A stretch of DNA of 39,006 nucleotides from Halomonas chromatireducens (GCF_001545155.1 NZ_CP014226.1:3528320-3567325); one strand, 5' to 3'; counted from the stretch's first letter, positions 1-8,932 are shown. The notes: generated by a model from the sequence alone, not told the origin. Numbers and translations: made by a program.

Positions 1-2
1 GC

Positions 3-212
3 GTCTACGGCTATGGCATGGAACCCGACTCGCAACGCCGGTCTCTATGCGAGTGGAGCGCCAGGGAGTATGGCTGGGCGATCGAGCCCGAATGGCAGCT
101 CTGGCTCCCCGGCGTGGTGCCGGCACTGCATCTGGCCAGCCTGGCTCTGACCGAGCCGGGTGACGGCGTTTTGACGATCACGCCGATCTACCCACCTTTC
201 CTCAAGGTGGCC
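3..212 (+). pseudogene. MalY/PatB-type PLP aminotransferase (C-S lyase) fragment
   Basis: This open frame enters from the left window edge and encodes about 70 residues typical of the N-terminal third of MalY/PatB cystathionine beta-lyases. It contains VYGYG, then EYGWAIEPEW, WLPGVVPALHLA, PGDGVLT and PIYPPFL, the order known for this family. MalY-type enzymes are fold-type I PLP proteins that cleave C-S bonds of cystathionine or cysteine. The similarity stops near position 210. Beyond that the frame merely reads antisense to cyoE until a stop at 369-371, so the PLP lysine and the C-terminal two thirds are absent. Only an internal piece is visible because the start lies outside the window. 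Either the gene is broken by a rearrangement or the assembly joined two loci here. The family assignment is fairly secure; the state of the gene is inference. Confidence 0.7.
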
Positions 213-830
213 GAGCGCCCAGAAGTGAGGCGGCGTCCAGGCAAAAACGATCAGCAGCAGCAGCAGCGGCTCCGGACCCAACTGGCCAGTTACCGCCGTC
301 CAACCCAGGAGTGGCGGTGCCGCGCCGGCAACACCACCGATAACGATGTTCTGTGGCGTGGCCCGCTTTAGAAACGCGGTATAAATCAATGCATAGCCAA
401 TCAGTGAACCAAGCGTCAGCCACGCCGTCAACGCATTGACCTGCCACAGCAACAACAGAATTCCCGACACAGATAGTAGCGAGGCCCAGGCCAGCGCAAG
501 CCAGGTCGGCATTCGCTGGCTGGCCAGCGGCCGACGCGAGGTCCGCAACATCATGGCATCGAGCCGCCGATCAACCACATGGTTGAACGCAGCGGCCCCA
601 CCAGCCGCGAAGCCAATCCCGGCCAGCCCGAAAATCACCGTACTGAGCGGGGGCAAGGCCGGTGTCGCCAATGCCATGCCCACCAAGGCACAGGCCAGCA
701 TGACGACGACTACCCGCGGCTTGCACAGCGTGAGCAGATCCTGCCCGGTCCAGTCGGCAGCGTCCTCGGTATTGAAGGGAGCCCCCAGGGTGCGCTTCAA
801 TCCCGTTCGCTTGATTACCGCATTAGACAT
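45..830 (-). CDS. cyoE: Protoheme IX farnesyltransferase (heme O synthase), 3'-truncated
   Basis: The UbiA-family membrane prenyltransferase converts protoheme to heme O for the oxidase. ATG at 830 overlaps the ctaA stop by 8 bp, indicating translational coupling. Residues 1-206 are normal CyoE: a KPRVVVVML start of the first helix, then AAAFNHVVDRRLDAMMLRTSRRPL with the NxxxDxxxD-type Mg/prenyl-diphosphate site, YTAFLKR, and FAWTPPHFWAL. Directly after HFWAL (position 213) the family sequence (normally AIHR...EY...MLPV) is replaced by about 55 unrelated residues. These are antisense to a MalY-like fragment, and the frame stops at 45. The family is about 300 aa long, so roughly a third is missing, including the second Asp-rich loop. 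The protein is probably inactive if the junction is real. A SCO1/SenC gene often follows cyoE in related clusters and is not seen here. Confidence 0.85.
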   Translation of the reverse strand: MSNAVIKRTGLKRTLGAPFNTEDAADWTGQDLLTLCKPRVVVVMLACALVGMALATPALPPLSTVIFGLAGIGFAAGGAAAFNHVVDRRLDAMMLRTSRRPLASQRMPTWLALAWASLLSVSGILLLLWQVNALTAWLTLGSLIGYALIYTAFLKRATPQNIVIGGVAGAAPPLLGWTAVTGQLGPEPLLLLLIVFAWTPPHFWALGHLEERWVDRRDRQNAVTRLGQSQAGQMQCRHHAGEPELPFGLDRPAILPGAPLA

Positions 831-1887
831 GCGCCCACTCCTTGTCCTTTCGTATTGTAGTCTCATCCTCCACCGCCTCACGCCAATGCCATACCGCCAA
901 TGCCAGGCACAGCACCAAGGCCACAGCCCCGGCGGTGTGTAGCAGGGCAAGCCAAAGCGGCAGCCAAAGCAGGACATTGGCGATCCCCAACCCCAGTTGC
1001 AGCACGTATATCCCCACCACTCCGCCCAGCCAAGGCCGCAGGCGTGACTCATGCCAATAGCGGACCGCCAGCGCCAGCAGGACCAACCCCAGCAGGAGCG
1101 CACCAATGCGATGCCCCTGATGAATGGCGACTCTTGCATCGGCATGCAGCTGCCCATGCAGATAGTTTGGCCCGACCGTCTGGGTCAGATGAAAACCCTC
1201 GCTCCAGTCCATCTCCGGCCACCATTGGCCATTACAAGTGGGGAAGCCCTGACAGGCAATACCGGCGTAGTTACTGGAAACCCAACCGCCGAGTGCAAGT
1301 TGCAGCAATAGCAGCAGCAGTGCAAGGCCCCACAGCGGCGTAAGCCGGCGCCTTGGACGCTCCCCCGTGTCCCCGGCGGCATATCGCCGAAGCCGCAAGT
1401 GCAACCAGAGGAATAAAAGCAGCACGGCCAATCCGCCCAGCAAGTGCATCGTCACCACCTGGGGCCAAAGCTTCAGGGTAACGGTAAACGCGCCGAAAGC
1501 CCCCTGCAGCAGGATCACTACCAGCAGCGCCACGCTCACGCCCCAGGGATACCCCTGGCGTTTACGCAGGCCGGCTCCCGCCACCAGCAGGGCGATGACC
1601 AGCAACCCCAACGCGGAAGCCACATAGCGATGAATCATCTCGACCCAGGCCTTGAAGACTTCCAGAGGCGCATCCGGTGAGTGGGCCATGGCCCGCTCGG
1701 CGTCAGGTACGACAAGACGGCCATAGCAGCCCGGCCAGTCGGGGCAACCCAGGCCAGCATCCACCAGCCGCGTCCAGACACCCACCAGAATCACGGCACT
1801 AGTGAAGAAAACACCCACCAGACTGAGGCTGAGCAGAAGCCCCAGCCGCGACGACCCTTGATGGCCTCGCGTCGATATGTCCTGCAT
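823..1887 (-). CDS. ctaA: Heme A synthase (COX15/CtaA)
   Basis: This 354-aa polytopic membrane protein oxidises heme O to heme A for the aa3 oxidase. It contains the family hallmark TRLVDAGLGCPDWPGCYG near residues 39-56 and several His-containing helices: EMIHRYVAS, MHLLGG, HQGHRIGA and HTAGA. These are the expected heme ligand positions of CtaA/COX15. The ATG at 1887 has AAGGAA about 8 nt upstream. The stop overlaps the cyoE start by 8 bp. It lies downstream of the SURF1 and thioredoxin-like genes in the same minus-strand cluster. Length and motifs are normal, and I see no defect. Confidence 0.95.
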   Translation of the reverse strand: MQDISTRGHQGSSRLGLLLSLSLVGVFFTSAVILVGVWTRLVDAGLGCPDWPGCYGRLVVPDAERAMAHSPDAPLEVFKAWVEMIHRYVASALGLLVIALLVAGAGLRKRQGYPWGVSVALLVVILLQGAFGAFTVTLKLWPQVVTMHLLGGLAVLLLFLWLHLRLRRYAAGDTGERPRRRLTPLWGLALLLLLLQLALGGWVSSNYAGIACQGFPTCNGQWWPEMDWSEGFHLTQTVGPNYLHGQLHADARVAIHQGHRIGALLLGLVLLALAVRYWHESRLRPWLGGVVGIYVLQLGLGIANVLLWLPLWLALLHTAGAVALVLCLALAVWHWREAVEDETTIRKDKEWAHV

Positions 1888-1961
1888 TGGTACATTCCTT
1901 ATCGATCCTGACTGCCACTCGATGATGCCTACCCTGATCGTGAGAGGCGACCGCTGGCGTT

Positions 1962-2543
1962 TCAGCGATTACCGACCTCTAGCTCCGGCGCCGCTCGCTT
2001 TTCCGGATTCATGCGCAAAAGGTGGCTGATATCATCCATCACACCGCGGAGCTCCACTTCGCGGGCGTATGTCAGCACCGCCTCACCCCGTGGATCGACC
2101 AACCAAACACGGCCCGGCGAGTGCCATTCCGGCGTATGGGTCCATTGTGCCACGGACTCTCCCGGTAGTGCCGGCCCATCGCCACCGATACGCAAACGGC
2201 TCACCCTGGGCGCTTCTCTCCCCAGGGCCCGATGGAGGCGCCACCACTGGTCAGCCAATGCCTCACATTGCGTAGAGCAATCGAAAGCCAGGATCCAATC
2301 CCCGGGCTCCAGCGCCTCGAGAGGCTCGACCAGAGGCCAGTTGGCAAGGGCAGGCACTGCCGGTGCCAATTCACCGTGAGCCGTACGCTGCTCTGGAATA
2401 CCAATGCGCCACTCCACCATGATCCAGGCGGTTGCTACCGGTATGGCGAAGATGGCAATCAACGCCAGAAGCTTGAAGCGCTGGCGACGCGCCCTCTGGC
2501 TATCCTTCTCATTACTGTGTTGCTCGGCCGGCTTTTCTCGCAC
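1962..2543 (-). CDS. Cytochrome oxidase assembly-associated thioredoxin-like membrane protein
   Basis: This 193-aa protein has a basic N-terminus, one TM helix at about residues 24-43 (LLALIAIFAIPVATAWIMV) and a periplasmic domain. The segment GDWILAFDCSTQCEALADQWW resembles the first strand and CxxxC region of SCO/thioredoxin-like proteins. VWLVDPRGEAVLTY resembles the later Asp-Pro strand. Genes of this kind sit between SURF1 and ctaA in gammaproteobacterial cox clusters and are annotated only as assembly-associated. A role in copper or thiol handling is inference. The start is GTG at 2543, with AAGG about 7 nt upstream. Confidence 0.75.
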   Translation of the reverse strand: MREKPAEQHSNEKDSQRARRQRFKLLALIAIFAIPVATAWIMVEWRIGIPEQRTAHGELAPAVPALANWPLVEPLEALEPGDWILAFDCSTQCEALADQWWRLHRALGREAPRVSRLRIGGDGPALPGESVAQWTHTPEWHSPGRVWLVDPRGEAVLTYAREVELRGVMDDISHLLRMNPEKRAAPELEVGNR

Positions 2544-2591
2544 GTTTCTACCTTAATCTGATGACAGCTCCCAGCGCGCCCAACCAGCGGG

Positions 2592-3359
2592 CTACCCTTC
2601 TTTGGGAGGCTCTGTAGGGGGTTGTTTCGGCAGAGGTTCCAGCCCCTGCGGTGGGCAATCGTCAGAAGCGAATCTTGCACGCCGATCCCGGGCCAGCCGA
2701 CGCCCTCCGACGATCATCATGACCAGTGCCGCCAGAGCCAGGCCCCACCACTGCACCGCGTAACCGACATGTCGCTCGGGGGGCATCACACTGGGCTCCC
2801 ACCATGGCTCGAGCAGACCGCCACCCTCCTCCAGGTGCAGCCAGCCATCGTGGGCGAACCCGGGCGACTGGCTCCAGGCAGCAAGGTCCATCTGCTGCAG
2901 CCGCAGCCCCTCGCGGTTCGGACCATAGAGCGGCCCTGAATCGCCGACTTCTTGCCAGCGACCTTTTAGCGTGACCTGACCCTGAGGCGTATCCACTTCG
3001 GGTGTCTCGCGCACCGGACCGGTGGCCATGAAGCCACGCTGTACCAGCCATAGCCGGCCATCCTCGGTGCGCAATGGCGTCAATGCTGCCACACCCACCT
3101 GGCCATTGAGTGTACGATTATCGAGGAACAGGGTGTCGTCAGCTTGGTACTCGCCTCGCAGCGTCAGACGCGTACCATCAGGAGGAGCCGTCAAGGGTGC
3201 CTCGAGCGTTGGCGCGGCGTCGAGATTGGCCAGATAGTCGCGCTTGTCGTCGGCCCGCTCCCACTGCCATAGTCCGAGAGCCAGACCGAGTGCCACGAGC
3301 AGCGACCAGAGCACGCACCACAGGCCCAGTCGCCAGCCAGGAAGACGCATCGTCGGCAT
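2592..3359 (-). CDS. SURF1 family cytochrome oxidase biogenesis protein
   Basis: This protein of about 255 aa has an N-terminal TM helix (WCVLWSLLVALGLALGLWQWERA) and a second one near the C-terminus (GLALAALVMMIVGG), the standard two-helix SURF1 topology with a central periplasmic domain. SURF1 motifs are visible: GLWQWERADDKRDYL, RLTLRGEYQADDTLFLDNR, GVAALTPLRTEDGRLWLVQRGF, GYAVQWWGLA. SURF1 helps insert heme a into subunit I. I place the start at 3359 (MPTMRLPG), behind a purine-rich stretch. 3350 is equally possible, whereas the longer frame to 3440 would run into the divergent gene at 3400. Confidence 0.92.
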   Translation of the reverse strand: MPTMRLPGWRLGLWCVLWSLLVALGLALGLWQWERADDKRDYLANLDAAPTLEAPLTAPPDGTRLTLRGEYQADDTLFLDNRTLNGQVGVAALTPLRTEDGRLWLVQRGFMATGPVRETPEVDTPQGQVTLKGRWQEVGDSGPLYGPNREGLRLQQMDLAAWSQSPGFAHDGWLHLEEGGGLLEPWWEPSVMPPERHVGYAVQWWGLALAALVMMIVGGRRLARDRRARFASDDCPPQGLEPLPKQPPTEPPKEG

Positions 3360-3399
3360 CCCCTTTCCCCCTGCCCCCTGACCCTTGATGGAGTAACTC

Positions 3400-3597
3400 A
3401 TGCTGCTGAAGATCCTGATCGCCGTTGTATTCCTGGCCATGGTGACCAGCCTGGCAGCCGGCGTCGGCTTTCTGCTACGAGACGACAGCCAGTCCCGCCG
3501 CCTGCTGGTGTCACTGAAGATCCGCGTTGGATTAGCCGCGCTACTGCTCGCCCTGCTGTTCTACGGCTTCTATTTTGGCGACCTGGGCACCGCCTGA
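3400..3597 (+). CDS. DUF2909-type twin transmembrane small protein
   Basis: This 65-aa protein has two hydrophobic helices, at about residues 3-25 (LKILIAVVFLAMVTSLAAGVGF) and 43-60 (VGLAALLLALLFYGFYFG). They are separated by a short polar loop, RDDSQSRRLLVSLKIR. It matches the DUF2909 'twin transmembrane' family, which accompanies cox3/SURF1 genes in Pseudomonas and relatives. The gene lies on the plus strand in the middle of an otherwise minus-strand cluster, divergent from SURF1 (about 40 bp between starts) and convergent with cox3. GATGGAGTAACTC before the ATG supplies a plausible ribosome binding site. Function is unknown; a link to oxidase assembly is suggested only by position. Confidence 0.85.
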   Translation: MLLKILIAVVFLAMVTSLAAGVGFLLRDDSQSRRLLVSLKIRVGLAALLLALLFYGFYFGDLGTA

Positions 3598-3619
3598 ACA
3601 CCGGACATCTCACGACGAA

Positions 3620-3651
3620 CTCCCGCCCGGCCACACCGGGCTGGACGGGAG
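3620..3651. terminator. Hairpin between convergent DUF2909 gene and cox3
   Basis: CTCCCG (3620-3625) pairs with CGGGAG (3646-3651), and a second stem (CCCGG/CCGGG) can form inside. It lies between the ends of two convergent genes (3597 and 3696). No clear U-tract follows, so a terminator role is uncertain. Confidence 0.35.
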
Positions 3652-3695
3652 ATATCGTATCATCGACTGGTGAAGGGGGATGCGCTTGTTGAGCC

Positions 3696-4553
3696 TCAGA
3701 ATACGTAGACAAACAGGAACAACCCTACCCAGACCACATCCACGAAGTGCCAGTACCAGCAGGACGCCTCGAAACCGAAATGCTCCTCGGGTGAAAAGTG
3801 ACGCTTCATTACCCTCACCAGCATCACGATGAGTATCAAGGTACCGACGATGACATGCACGCCATGGAAGCCGGTCAGGATGAAGAAGGTTGCACCATAG
3901 ATGCCAGCTTCCAGGGTAATGCCGTAATGGGCGTAGGCCTCGTAATACTCCACACCCTGGATCACGATGAAGGTGAGGCCCAGCAGCACCGTTCCGGCCA
4001 GCCAGTTGCGACAGATCTTGCGATGGCCTTCCTTGAGCGCCTCGTGCGCCACCGTCAGGGTAATGCTTGAAGAGATGAGGATCAGCGTATTGACCAGCGG
4101 CAGATGCCAGGGACTGAAGACTTGTGCCGGCCCGGAAATCGAGGGGTCAGGCGGGCTGAGCAACGGCCAGTGGGCCGTAAATTCCGGCCATAGCAGCGCC
4201 GTTGGCCCCTTGGTGCCCTCGCCCCCCAGCCATGGGATGGCAAACATGCGCACATAGAACAGCGCACCAAAGAAGGCTGCGAAGAACATCACTTCCGAGA
4301 AGATGAACCAGCCCATACCCCAGCGGAACGAGCGGTCCATCTGGGCATCATAGAGGCCGCTGCGCGATTCCACCACGACATCGCGGAACCAGAGCGCCAT
4401 CACGGCCACCACCCCCGCCAACCCCAGCAGCATGATCAAAGTGCCGCGCCCATGCACCAGCACCATGCCGGTGCCGACCATCATCATGCCTAGTGCCAGG
4501 GAGCCCAGCACCGGCCACTTGCTGGTTGCAGGTACGTAATAGCTGCCACTCAT
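3696..4553 (-). CDS. ctaE: Cytochrome c oxidase subunit III
   Basis: This 285-aa, seven-helix subunit III of heme-copper oxidases has typical motifs: MGWFIFSEVMFFAAFFGALFY, HLPLVNTLILISSS, LTVAHEAL, GVEYYEA, FFILTGFHGVHVIVG and the C-terminal CWYWHFVDVVWVGLF. It stabilises subunit I and the proton entry path. The ATG at 4553 overlaps the ctaG stop by 4 bp (ATGA), with AGGAG 7-8 nt upstream inside ctaG, so the two are translationally coupled. Length and motifs are normal. Confidence 0.96.
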   Translation of the reverse strand: MSGSYYVPATSKWPVLGSLALGMMMVGTGMVLVHGRGTLIMLLGLAGVVAVMALWFRDVVVESRSGLYDAQMDRSFRWGMGWFIFSEVMFFAAFFGALFYVRMFAIPWLGGEGTKGPTALLWPEFTAHWPLLSPPDPSISGPAQVFSPWHLPLVNTLILISSSITLTVAHEALKEGHRKICRNWLAGTVLLGLTFIVIQGVEYYEAYAHYGITLEAGIYGATFFILTGFHGVHVIVGTLILIVMLVRVMKRHFSPEEHFGFEASCWYWHFVDVVWVGLFLFVYVF

Positions 4554-5143
4554 GCCTCATCTCCTTCAATGGTCTTCGCAGCGGCCTGAAGCGGCGCCTT
4601 CTTGCCTTCAACGGGATAGAGCGTATAGACCAGGGTGACGGTGTTGATTTCGGGGGGTAGATCGCGATCCAGCTGGAAAACCAGCGGAAGCTCGAGCCGC
4701 TCGCCTGCCTCAAGCCGCTGCTCCTCGAAACAGAAGCAGCTTGCCTTGCGCACGTGTCGCGTTGCAGTCGAGGGCGAGACACTGGGAACCGCACGACCCC
4801 AGCTCTCCCCGCTGCTCTGATTGTTGAAGCTGAAATTCACTTCGGATGTCTGGCCCGGATGAATTCGGACCTGGCGGGTCTCGACTTCCATGCGCCAGGG
4901 CAAGCCGGAGCCGTTGCGGGTGATGAACTGCACGGTCACCATGCGCGAATCATCAACATCGTCATGGACCAATGCCTGGGCGTTGGTGTCCACCTTGCCG
5001 TTGATGCCGGTGACGCGGCAGAACACGTCGTACAGGGGTACCAGGGCAAAGGCGAAGGCGAACATTCCCACCAGTGCCGCGACGCTACGCCATACCGTGC
5101 GCCTGACCCTCACTTCCTGAGTATCCGTCTCGTTCCGACTCAT
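4550..5143 (-). CDS. ctaG: Cytochrome c oxidase assembly protein CtaG/Cox11 (CuB chaperone)
   Basis: This 197-aa protein has one N-terminal TM helix (WRSVAALVGMFAFAFALVPLYDVFCRVTG) and a periplasmic Ig-like domain. The copper-binding CFCFEEQ motif of Cox11 is present at about residues 135-141, and the Cys in FCRVTGINGK is also conserved. The protein delivers copper to the CuB site of subunit I. It lies between coxA and cox3, the usual place. The ATG at 5143 has AGGAGGAA about 8 nt upstream. Confidence 0.95.
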   Translation of the reverse strand: MSRNETDTQEVRVRRTVWRSVAALVGMFAFAFALVPLYDVFCRVTGINGKVDTNAQALVHDDVDDSRMVTVQFITRNGSGLPWRMEVETRQVRIHPGQTSEVNFSFNNQSSGESWGRAVPSVSPSTATRHVRKASCFCFEEQRLEAGERLELPLVFQLDRDLPPEINTVTLVYTLYPVEGKKAPLQAAAKTIEGDEA

Positions 5144-5178
5144 GCTTCGTTCCTCCTGTCACATGCCGATACGCCGGC

Positions 5179-6816
5179 TCAGTGAGCCGGGCGCTGGTAG
5201 TTCGGCGGTGTCTCGAAGGTATGCAGCGGAGCCGGGCTAGGCACGCTCCACTCGAGGTCGTCGGCATAGTCGCCCCAGGCCGCAGCCGGCGCCTTCTTGC
5301 CACCCCGCACGCACATGATCACCACGGCCACGAACAACAGCTGGGAGAAACCGAACATGAAGGCACCGATGCTCGACACCATGTTGAAATCGGCAAACTG
5401 GAGGGCATAGTCGGGAATCCGGCGCGGCATGCCAGCAAGCCCCGAGAAATGCATCGGGAAGAAGGTCAGGTTGACGCCGATCACAGATAGCCAGAAGTGC
5501 CACTGGGACAGGCGCTCATTGGGGTAGTGCCCGGTCCACTTGGGCAGCCAGAAGTAGACCCCCGCCATGATCGCGAAGATCGCGCCCGGCACCAGCACAT
5601 AGTGGAAATGCGCCACGACGAAGTAGGTATCGTGATACTGGAAATCGGCCGGCGCGATGGCAAGCATCAAACCCGAGAAGCCACCGATGGTGAACAGCAC
5701 CACGAAGGCCAGGGCAAACAGCATCGGCGGCTCGAAACTGATCGAGCCCTGGAAGAGCGTGGCGATCCAGTTGAATACCTTCACCCCGGTGGGTACCGCG
5801 ATCAGCATGGTGGCATACATGAAGAAAAGCTGCCCCGCCAGCGGCATCCCCACCACAAACATGTGGTGCCCCCAGACCATGAACGACAGCAGAGCGATGG
5901 CCGCAGTGGCGTAGACCATCGATGCGTAGCCGAACAGGCGCTTGCGGGCGAAGGCGGGAATGATCGCCGACACGATCCCGAAGGCCGGCAGGATCATGAT
6001 GTACACCTCGGGATGGCCGAAGAACCAGAACAGGTGCTGGAACAGGACCGGATCACCCCCACCTGCGGCATTGAAGAAACTGGTGCCGAAGTTGATGTCC
6101 ATCAGCATCATTGTGATCACCCCGGCTAGTACCGGCATCACGGCGATCAGCAGGAAACCGGTGATCAGCCAGGTCCACACGAACAGCGGCATATCCATCA
6201 TGCGCATCCCCGGGGCACGCATGTTGAGGATGGTGGCAACGATATTGATTGCCCCCAGGATCGAGCTGATACCGGCGATATGCAACGCGAGGATGAAGAA
6301 CGTCGTCGAGGGCGGTGCATAGGTGGTAGAGAGCGGCGCGTAGAAAGTCCAACCGAAGTTGGGCCCACCACCCGGCATGAACAGTGTAGACAGCAGCAGC
6401 CCGAACGCCACGGGCAGCAGCCAGAAGCTGAAGTTGTTCAGGCGCGGCAGGGCCATGTCCGGCGCGCCGATCTGCAGCGGAATCATCCAGTTGGCCAGTC
6501 CGGTAAAGGCCGGCATGACAGCGGCGAAGACCATGATCAGGCCATGCATGGTCGTCATCTGGTTGAAGAATTCCGGATTGACGAACTGCATGCCGGGCTG
6601 GAAGAGCTCCAGGCGCACCACCAGGGCGAAGATCCCCCCGATGAAGAACATGACCAGCGAGAAGATCAGGTAGAGCGACCCGATCTCCTTGTGGTTGGTA
6701 GTCAGCAGCCACCGCATGAGGCCCTTGGGGGGCGCTGCATGGGCGTGTCCATGCCCAGCTTCCGCGGCGGTGCTGCTCTGCTCGAGGGTAGGCTGAGGAG
6801 GTACCTTAGGGGCCAT
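5179..6816 (-). CDS. ctaD: Cytochrome c oxidase subunit I (aa3 type)
   Basis: This 545-aa, twelve-helix catalytic subunit carries heme a, heme a3 and CuB. Visible landmarks are [16 protein letters not shown] at the N-terminus, [26 protein letters not shown] (heme a His), [19 protein letters not shown] (CuB His, the Glu of the D-channel and the cross-linked Tyr), WGHHMFVVG (two CuB His), and [16 protein letters not shown] (heme a3/heme a His pair). The GHPEVY glutamate places it in the A1-type oxidases. The ATG at 6816 has GGAGA upstream. It is 36 bp upstream of ctaG in the same cluster. Confidence 0.97.
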   Translation of the reverse strand: MAPKVPPQPTLEQSSTAAEAGHGHAHAAPPKGLMRWLLTTNHKEIGSLYLIFSLVMFFIGGIFALVVRLELFQPGMQFVNPEFFNQMTTMHGLIMVFAAVMPAFTGLANWMIPLQIGAPDMALPRLNNFSFWLLPVAFGLLLSTLFMPGGGPNFGWTFYAPLSTTYAPPSTTFFILALHIAGISSILGAINIVATILNMRAPGMRMMDMPLFVWTWLITGFLLIAVMPVLAGVITMMLMDINFGTSFFNAAGGGDPVLFQHLFWFFGHPEVYIMILPAFGIVSAIIPAFARKRLFGYASMVYATAAIALLSFMVWGHHMFVVGMPLAGQLFFMYATMLIAVPTGVKVFNWIATLFQGSISFEPPMLFALAFVVLFTIGGFSGLMLAIAPADFQYHDTYFVVAHFHYVLVPGAIFAIMAGVYFWLPKWTGHYPNERLSQWHFWLSVIGVNLTFFPMHFSGLAGMPRRIPDYALQFADFNMVSSIGAFMFGFSQLLFVAVVIMCVRGGKKAPAAAWGDYADDLEWSVPSPAPLHTFETPPNYQRPAH

Positions 6817-6889
6817 CGGAAATCTCCAGATTCATTGTCTTGTTATATCGGCGCAAGGGGTGGCCACGGCGTGCGTGCCGTGGCCGTGA

Positions 6890-8008
6890 TCAACGTTCCA
6901 GCCGCTCGGCAATTTCCGCGGGCTGTACCGCATCGCCGGTGTCGTTGCCCCAGGCGTTGCGGGTATAAGTGATCACCGCGGCGAGCTCGACAGGGTTGAG
7001 CGTGGTACGGAACGACGGCATGGCAGTACCGGACACGCCATTGATGATGACATCCTTGTGCCAATCGATATCGTCCAGCATCTGCTCGTTGCCGGCCAGT
7101 GCCGGGAACGCCGGCGGAGAGCCCTGACCTTCCACCTGGTGACAGGAGGCACAGATGCTGCCGTAGACGGCTTCACCACGCTCCATCAGCTCATCCATTT
7201 CCCAATCGCGATCGACGCCAAGCGCCTCCTCGGCTGCCATCTCCTTGCGCTCGGCCAGCCAGGTCTCGAAGTCATCTTCCTCCATGGCGTGAACCACGAT
7301 GGGCATGAAGGCGTGATCCACCCCGCACAGCTCGGCGCACTGGCCGCGATAGATCCCCGGCTCGTTTATCCTGACCCAGTTTTCACTGATGAAGCCGGGG
7401 ATAGTGTCCTGCTTGACGGCGAAGTCAGGCACCCACCAGGCGTGGATGACGTCGTCGGAAGTAAACAGGAAACGAACCTTGCGATTGATAGGCAGGACCA
7501 GAGGCTCGTCGACCTCCAGCAGGTAGTTCTCACCGCGAACCTCGTCACCGCGTATCTGTGTGCGCGGTGTCGCCAAGTTCGAATTGAATGCGACATCTTC
7601 ACCGAGATATTCATAGCGCCAGCGCCATTGCTGGCCAGTGACCATGACGTCCAACTCAGCATCAGAGGGATCATAGATCTTCTGCAGCGTCGCTGTGGCA
7701 GGGATGGCCATGCCGACCAGGATCAGCAGCGGTACCGCCGTCCAGATCACTTCCACGGTGGTGTTTTCATGGAAGTTGGCCGCCTTGGCGCCCTTGGAGT
7801 GGCGGTAGCGGATCAAGGAGTAGAACATCACCCCGAACACCACCACGCCGATGACCACGCAGATCCAGAATATGGCCATGTGCAGATTGTAGATTTCTCT
7901 ACTGAGGTCTGTTACCCCCACCGGCATGTTCCAGCCACTGGCCAGAGCCGCCTGGCTCGAGCCGACAAGGGACAGGCCCCCTGCCAACCATACGAGCAGA
8001 GTGCGCAT
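6890..8008 (-). CDS. ctaC: Cytochrome c oxidase subunit II with fused cytochrome c domain
   Basis: This 372-aa protein has a signal peptide (residues 1-23), two TM helices (about 43-65 and 83-105), a CuA cupredoxin domain and a C-terminal cytochrome c domain. The CuA ligands are visible: His in VIHAWWVPDF, and Cys-Glu-Cys-His-Met in GQCAELCGVDHAFM. The heme c site CASCH is near residue 290, with a candidate Met ligand in GTAMPSF. The fused heme domain takes electrons from a soluble or membrane cytochrome c (caa3-like arrangement). It is the first gene of the cox cluster; a strong promoter lies about 100 bp upstream. Confidence 0.96.
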   Translation of the reverse strand: MRTLLVWLAGGLSLVGSSQAALASGWNMPVGVTDLSREIYNLHMAIFWICVVIGVVVFGVMFYSLIRYRHSKGAKAANFHENTTVEVIWTAVPLLILVGMAIPATATLQKIYDPSDAELDVMVTGQQWRWRYEYLGEDVAFNSNLATPRTQIRGDEVRGENYLLEVDEPLVLPINRKVRFLFTSDDVIHAWWVPDFAVKQDTIPGFISENWVRINEPGIYRGQCAELCGVDHAFMPIVVHAMEEDDFETWLAERKEMAAEEALGVDRDWEMDELMERGEAVYGSICASCHQVEGQGSPPAFPALAGNEQMLDDIDWHKDVIINGVSGTAMPSFRTTLNPVELAAVITYTRNAWGNDTGDAVQPAEIAERLER

Positions 8009-8109
8009 CGACGCCTCCCGATGTTTGTAGTTGTCGTAGAGCGGAAACCCCGAAGGTCAGGGACGGGGGCCCTCACGCAAGCGCAAGAACATTAGCCGCT
8101 TCTGCAAAG

Positions 8110-8138
8110 ATTATATGAAGTCGGGGCCGGAAAGTCAC
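8110..8138 (-). promoter_or_regulatory. Sigma-70-type promoter for the cox cluster
   Basis: On the minus strand, GTGACT (8138-8133) is followed after exactly 17 bp by a perfect TATAAT (8115-8110). Transcription would start near 8103, giving a leader of about 95 nt before the coxB ATG at 8008. Seen in sequence; activity is inferred. Confidence 0.65.
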
Positions 8139-8201
8139 TGCTCCTGCTCCCGTCTTCTGACAAACGCTCCAATCAACGCAGCGCATCAAACCCGGGCCAG
8201 C

Positions 8202-8375
8202 TCAACCTGCTGCCCAGATAGCCACCACTGCAATCACGCCCACAAACAGCAGCGCCATGATGATACCGACGAGGATAAAGGCCATCGGATTGCCCTTCTC
8301 GAAATCCTCACGCCTCTGCTGCTCCTTCTGCACACCCAAAAAAGCCGCAAGCACCGACTTGACCACCTTCCACAT
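8202..8375 (-). CDS. DUF2970 family small membrane protein
   Basis: This 57-aa protein begins MWKVVKSVLAAFLGVQ, followed by EQQRREDFEKGNP and one TM helix (FILVGIIMALLFVGVIAVVAIW). The VKSVLAAFxGVQ start and single C-terminal helix are the DUF2970 pattern. I chose the ATG at 8375 over an upstream in-frame one at 8417 because family members start with this motif. It stands alone upstream of the cox promoter. Function is unknown. Confidence 0.8.
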   Translation of the reverse strand: MWKVVKSVLAAFLGVQKEQQRREDFEKGNPMAFILVGIIMALLFVGVIAVVAIWAAG

Positions 8376-8562
8376 GCCTGATCTCCACGGCCAGTTGGGA
8401 CGCTCACAGCATGCCACAGCAGTCTCGACTTCGGGAAATCAAGTATTCAAAACAACACGAAAAACCATGCTGCAGCGCAGTAGAAATACCGCCAAGGTTC
8501 CCGCTCTGAGCTACACTTCAAGTAGGAGACAAGCCCTGTTTTACTGACCTCTGGAGTACGAC

Positions 8563-8919
8563 ATGACCACCAAGAAATCGGCCGCCAACCCCAGCGCACC
8601 CTTTGAGGCTGCCCAGCCCATCATGGAGTGGTGGACCAAGCAGTGGATGCAGGGTGCGACCCCAATGACCCGCATGCAATTGGCCTGGATGGAGAATCTG
8701 TCTGAGATCATGCAGCAGGAGGCTCGTTTTCTTTCTGCCCTGGCCGAGGCCAGTCAGCGCATCGCCAAGTGCTACGACACCAACCAGGGCGATCCGATGA
8801 AAATGAACGAGTGCTATCAGGAACTTGCCAAGGAAGTGGCGGAACACCATATGGAAAGAATGAAAAATGTCGCGAACCTGTCCCATGACTTTCGTGCACG
8901 CATCTGGGAGGAGATCTAA
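8563..8919 (+). CDS. Phasin-like helical protein (hypothetical)
   Basis: This 118-aa, all-helical, Met- and Gln-rich soluble protein contains EWWTKQWMQGATPMTRMQLAWMENLSE and a C-terminal amphipathic stretch. Proteins of this size and composition in halomonads are often annotated as phasin-like (polyhydroxyalkanoate granule surface), but I see no diagnostic motif, so the role is a guess. The ATG at 8563 has GGAG 7 nt upstream. It converges on lrgB with only 13 bp between stops, leaving no room for a terminator between them. Confidence 0.65.
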   Translation: MTTKKSAANPSAPFEAAQPIMEWWTKQWMQGATPMTRMQLAWMENLSEIMQQEARFLSALAEASQRIAKCYDTNQGDPMKMNECYQELAKEVAEHHMERMKNVANLSHDFRARIWEEI

Positions 8920-8932
8920 CGATTGTTTGCGC

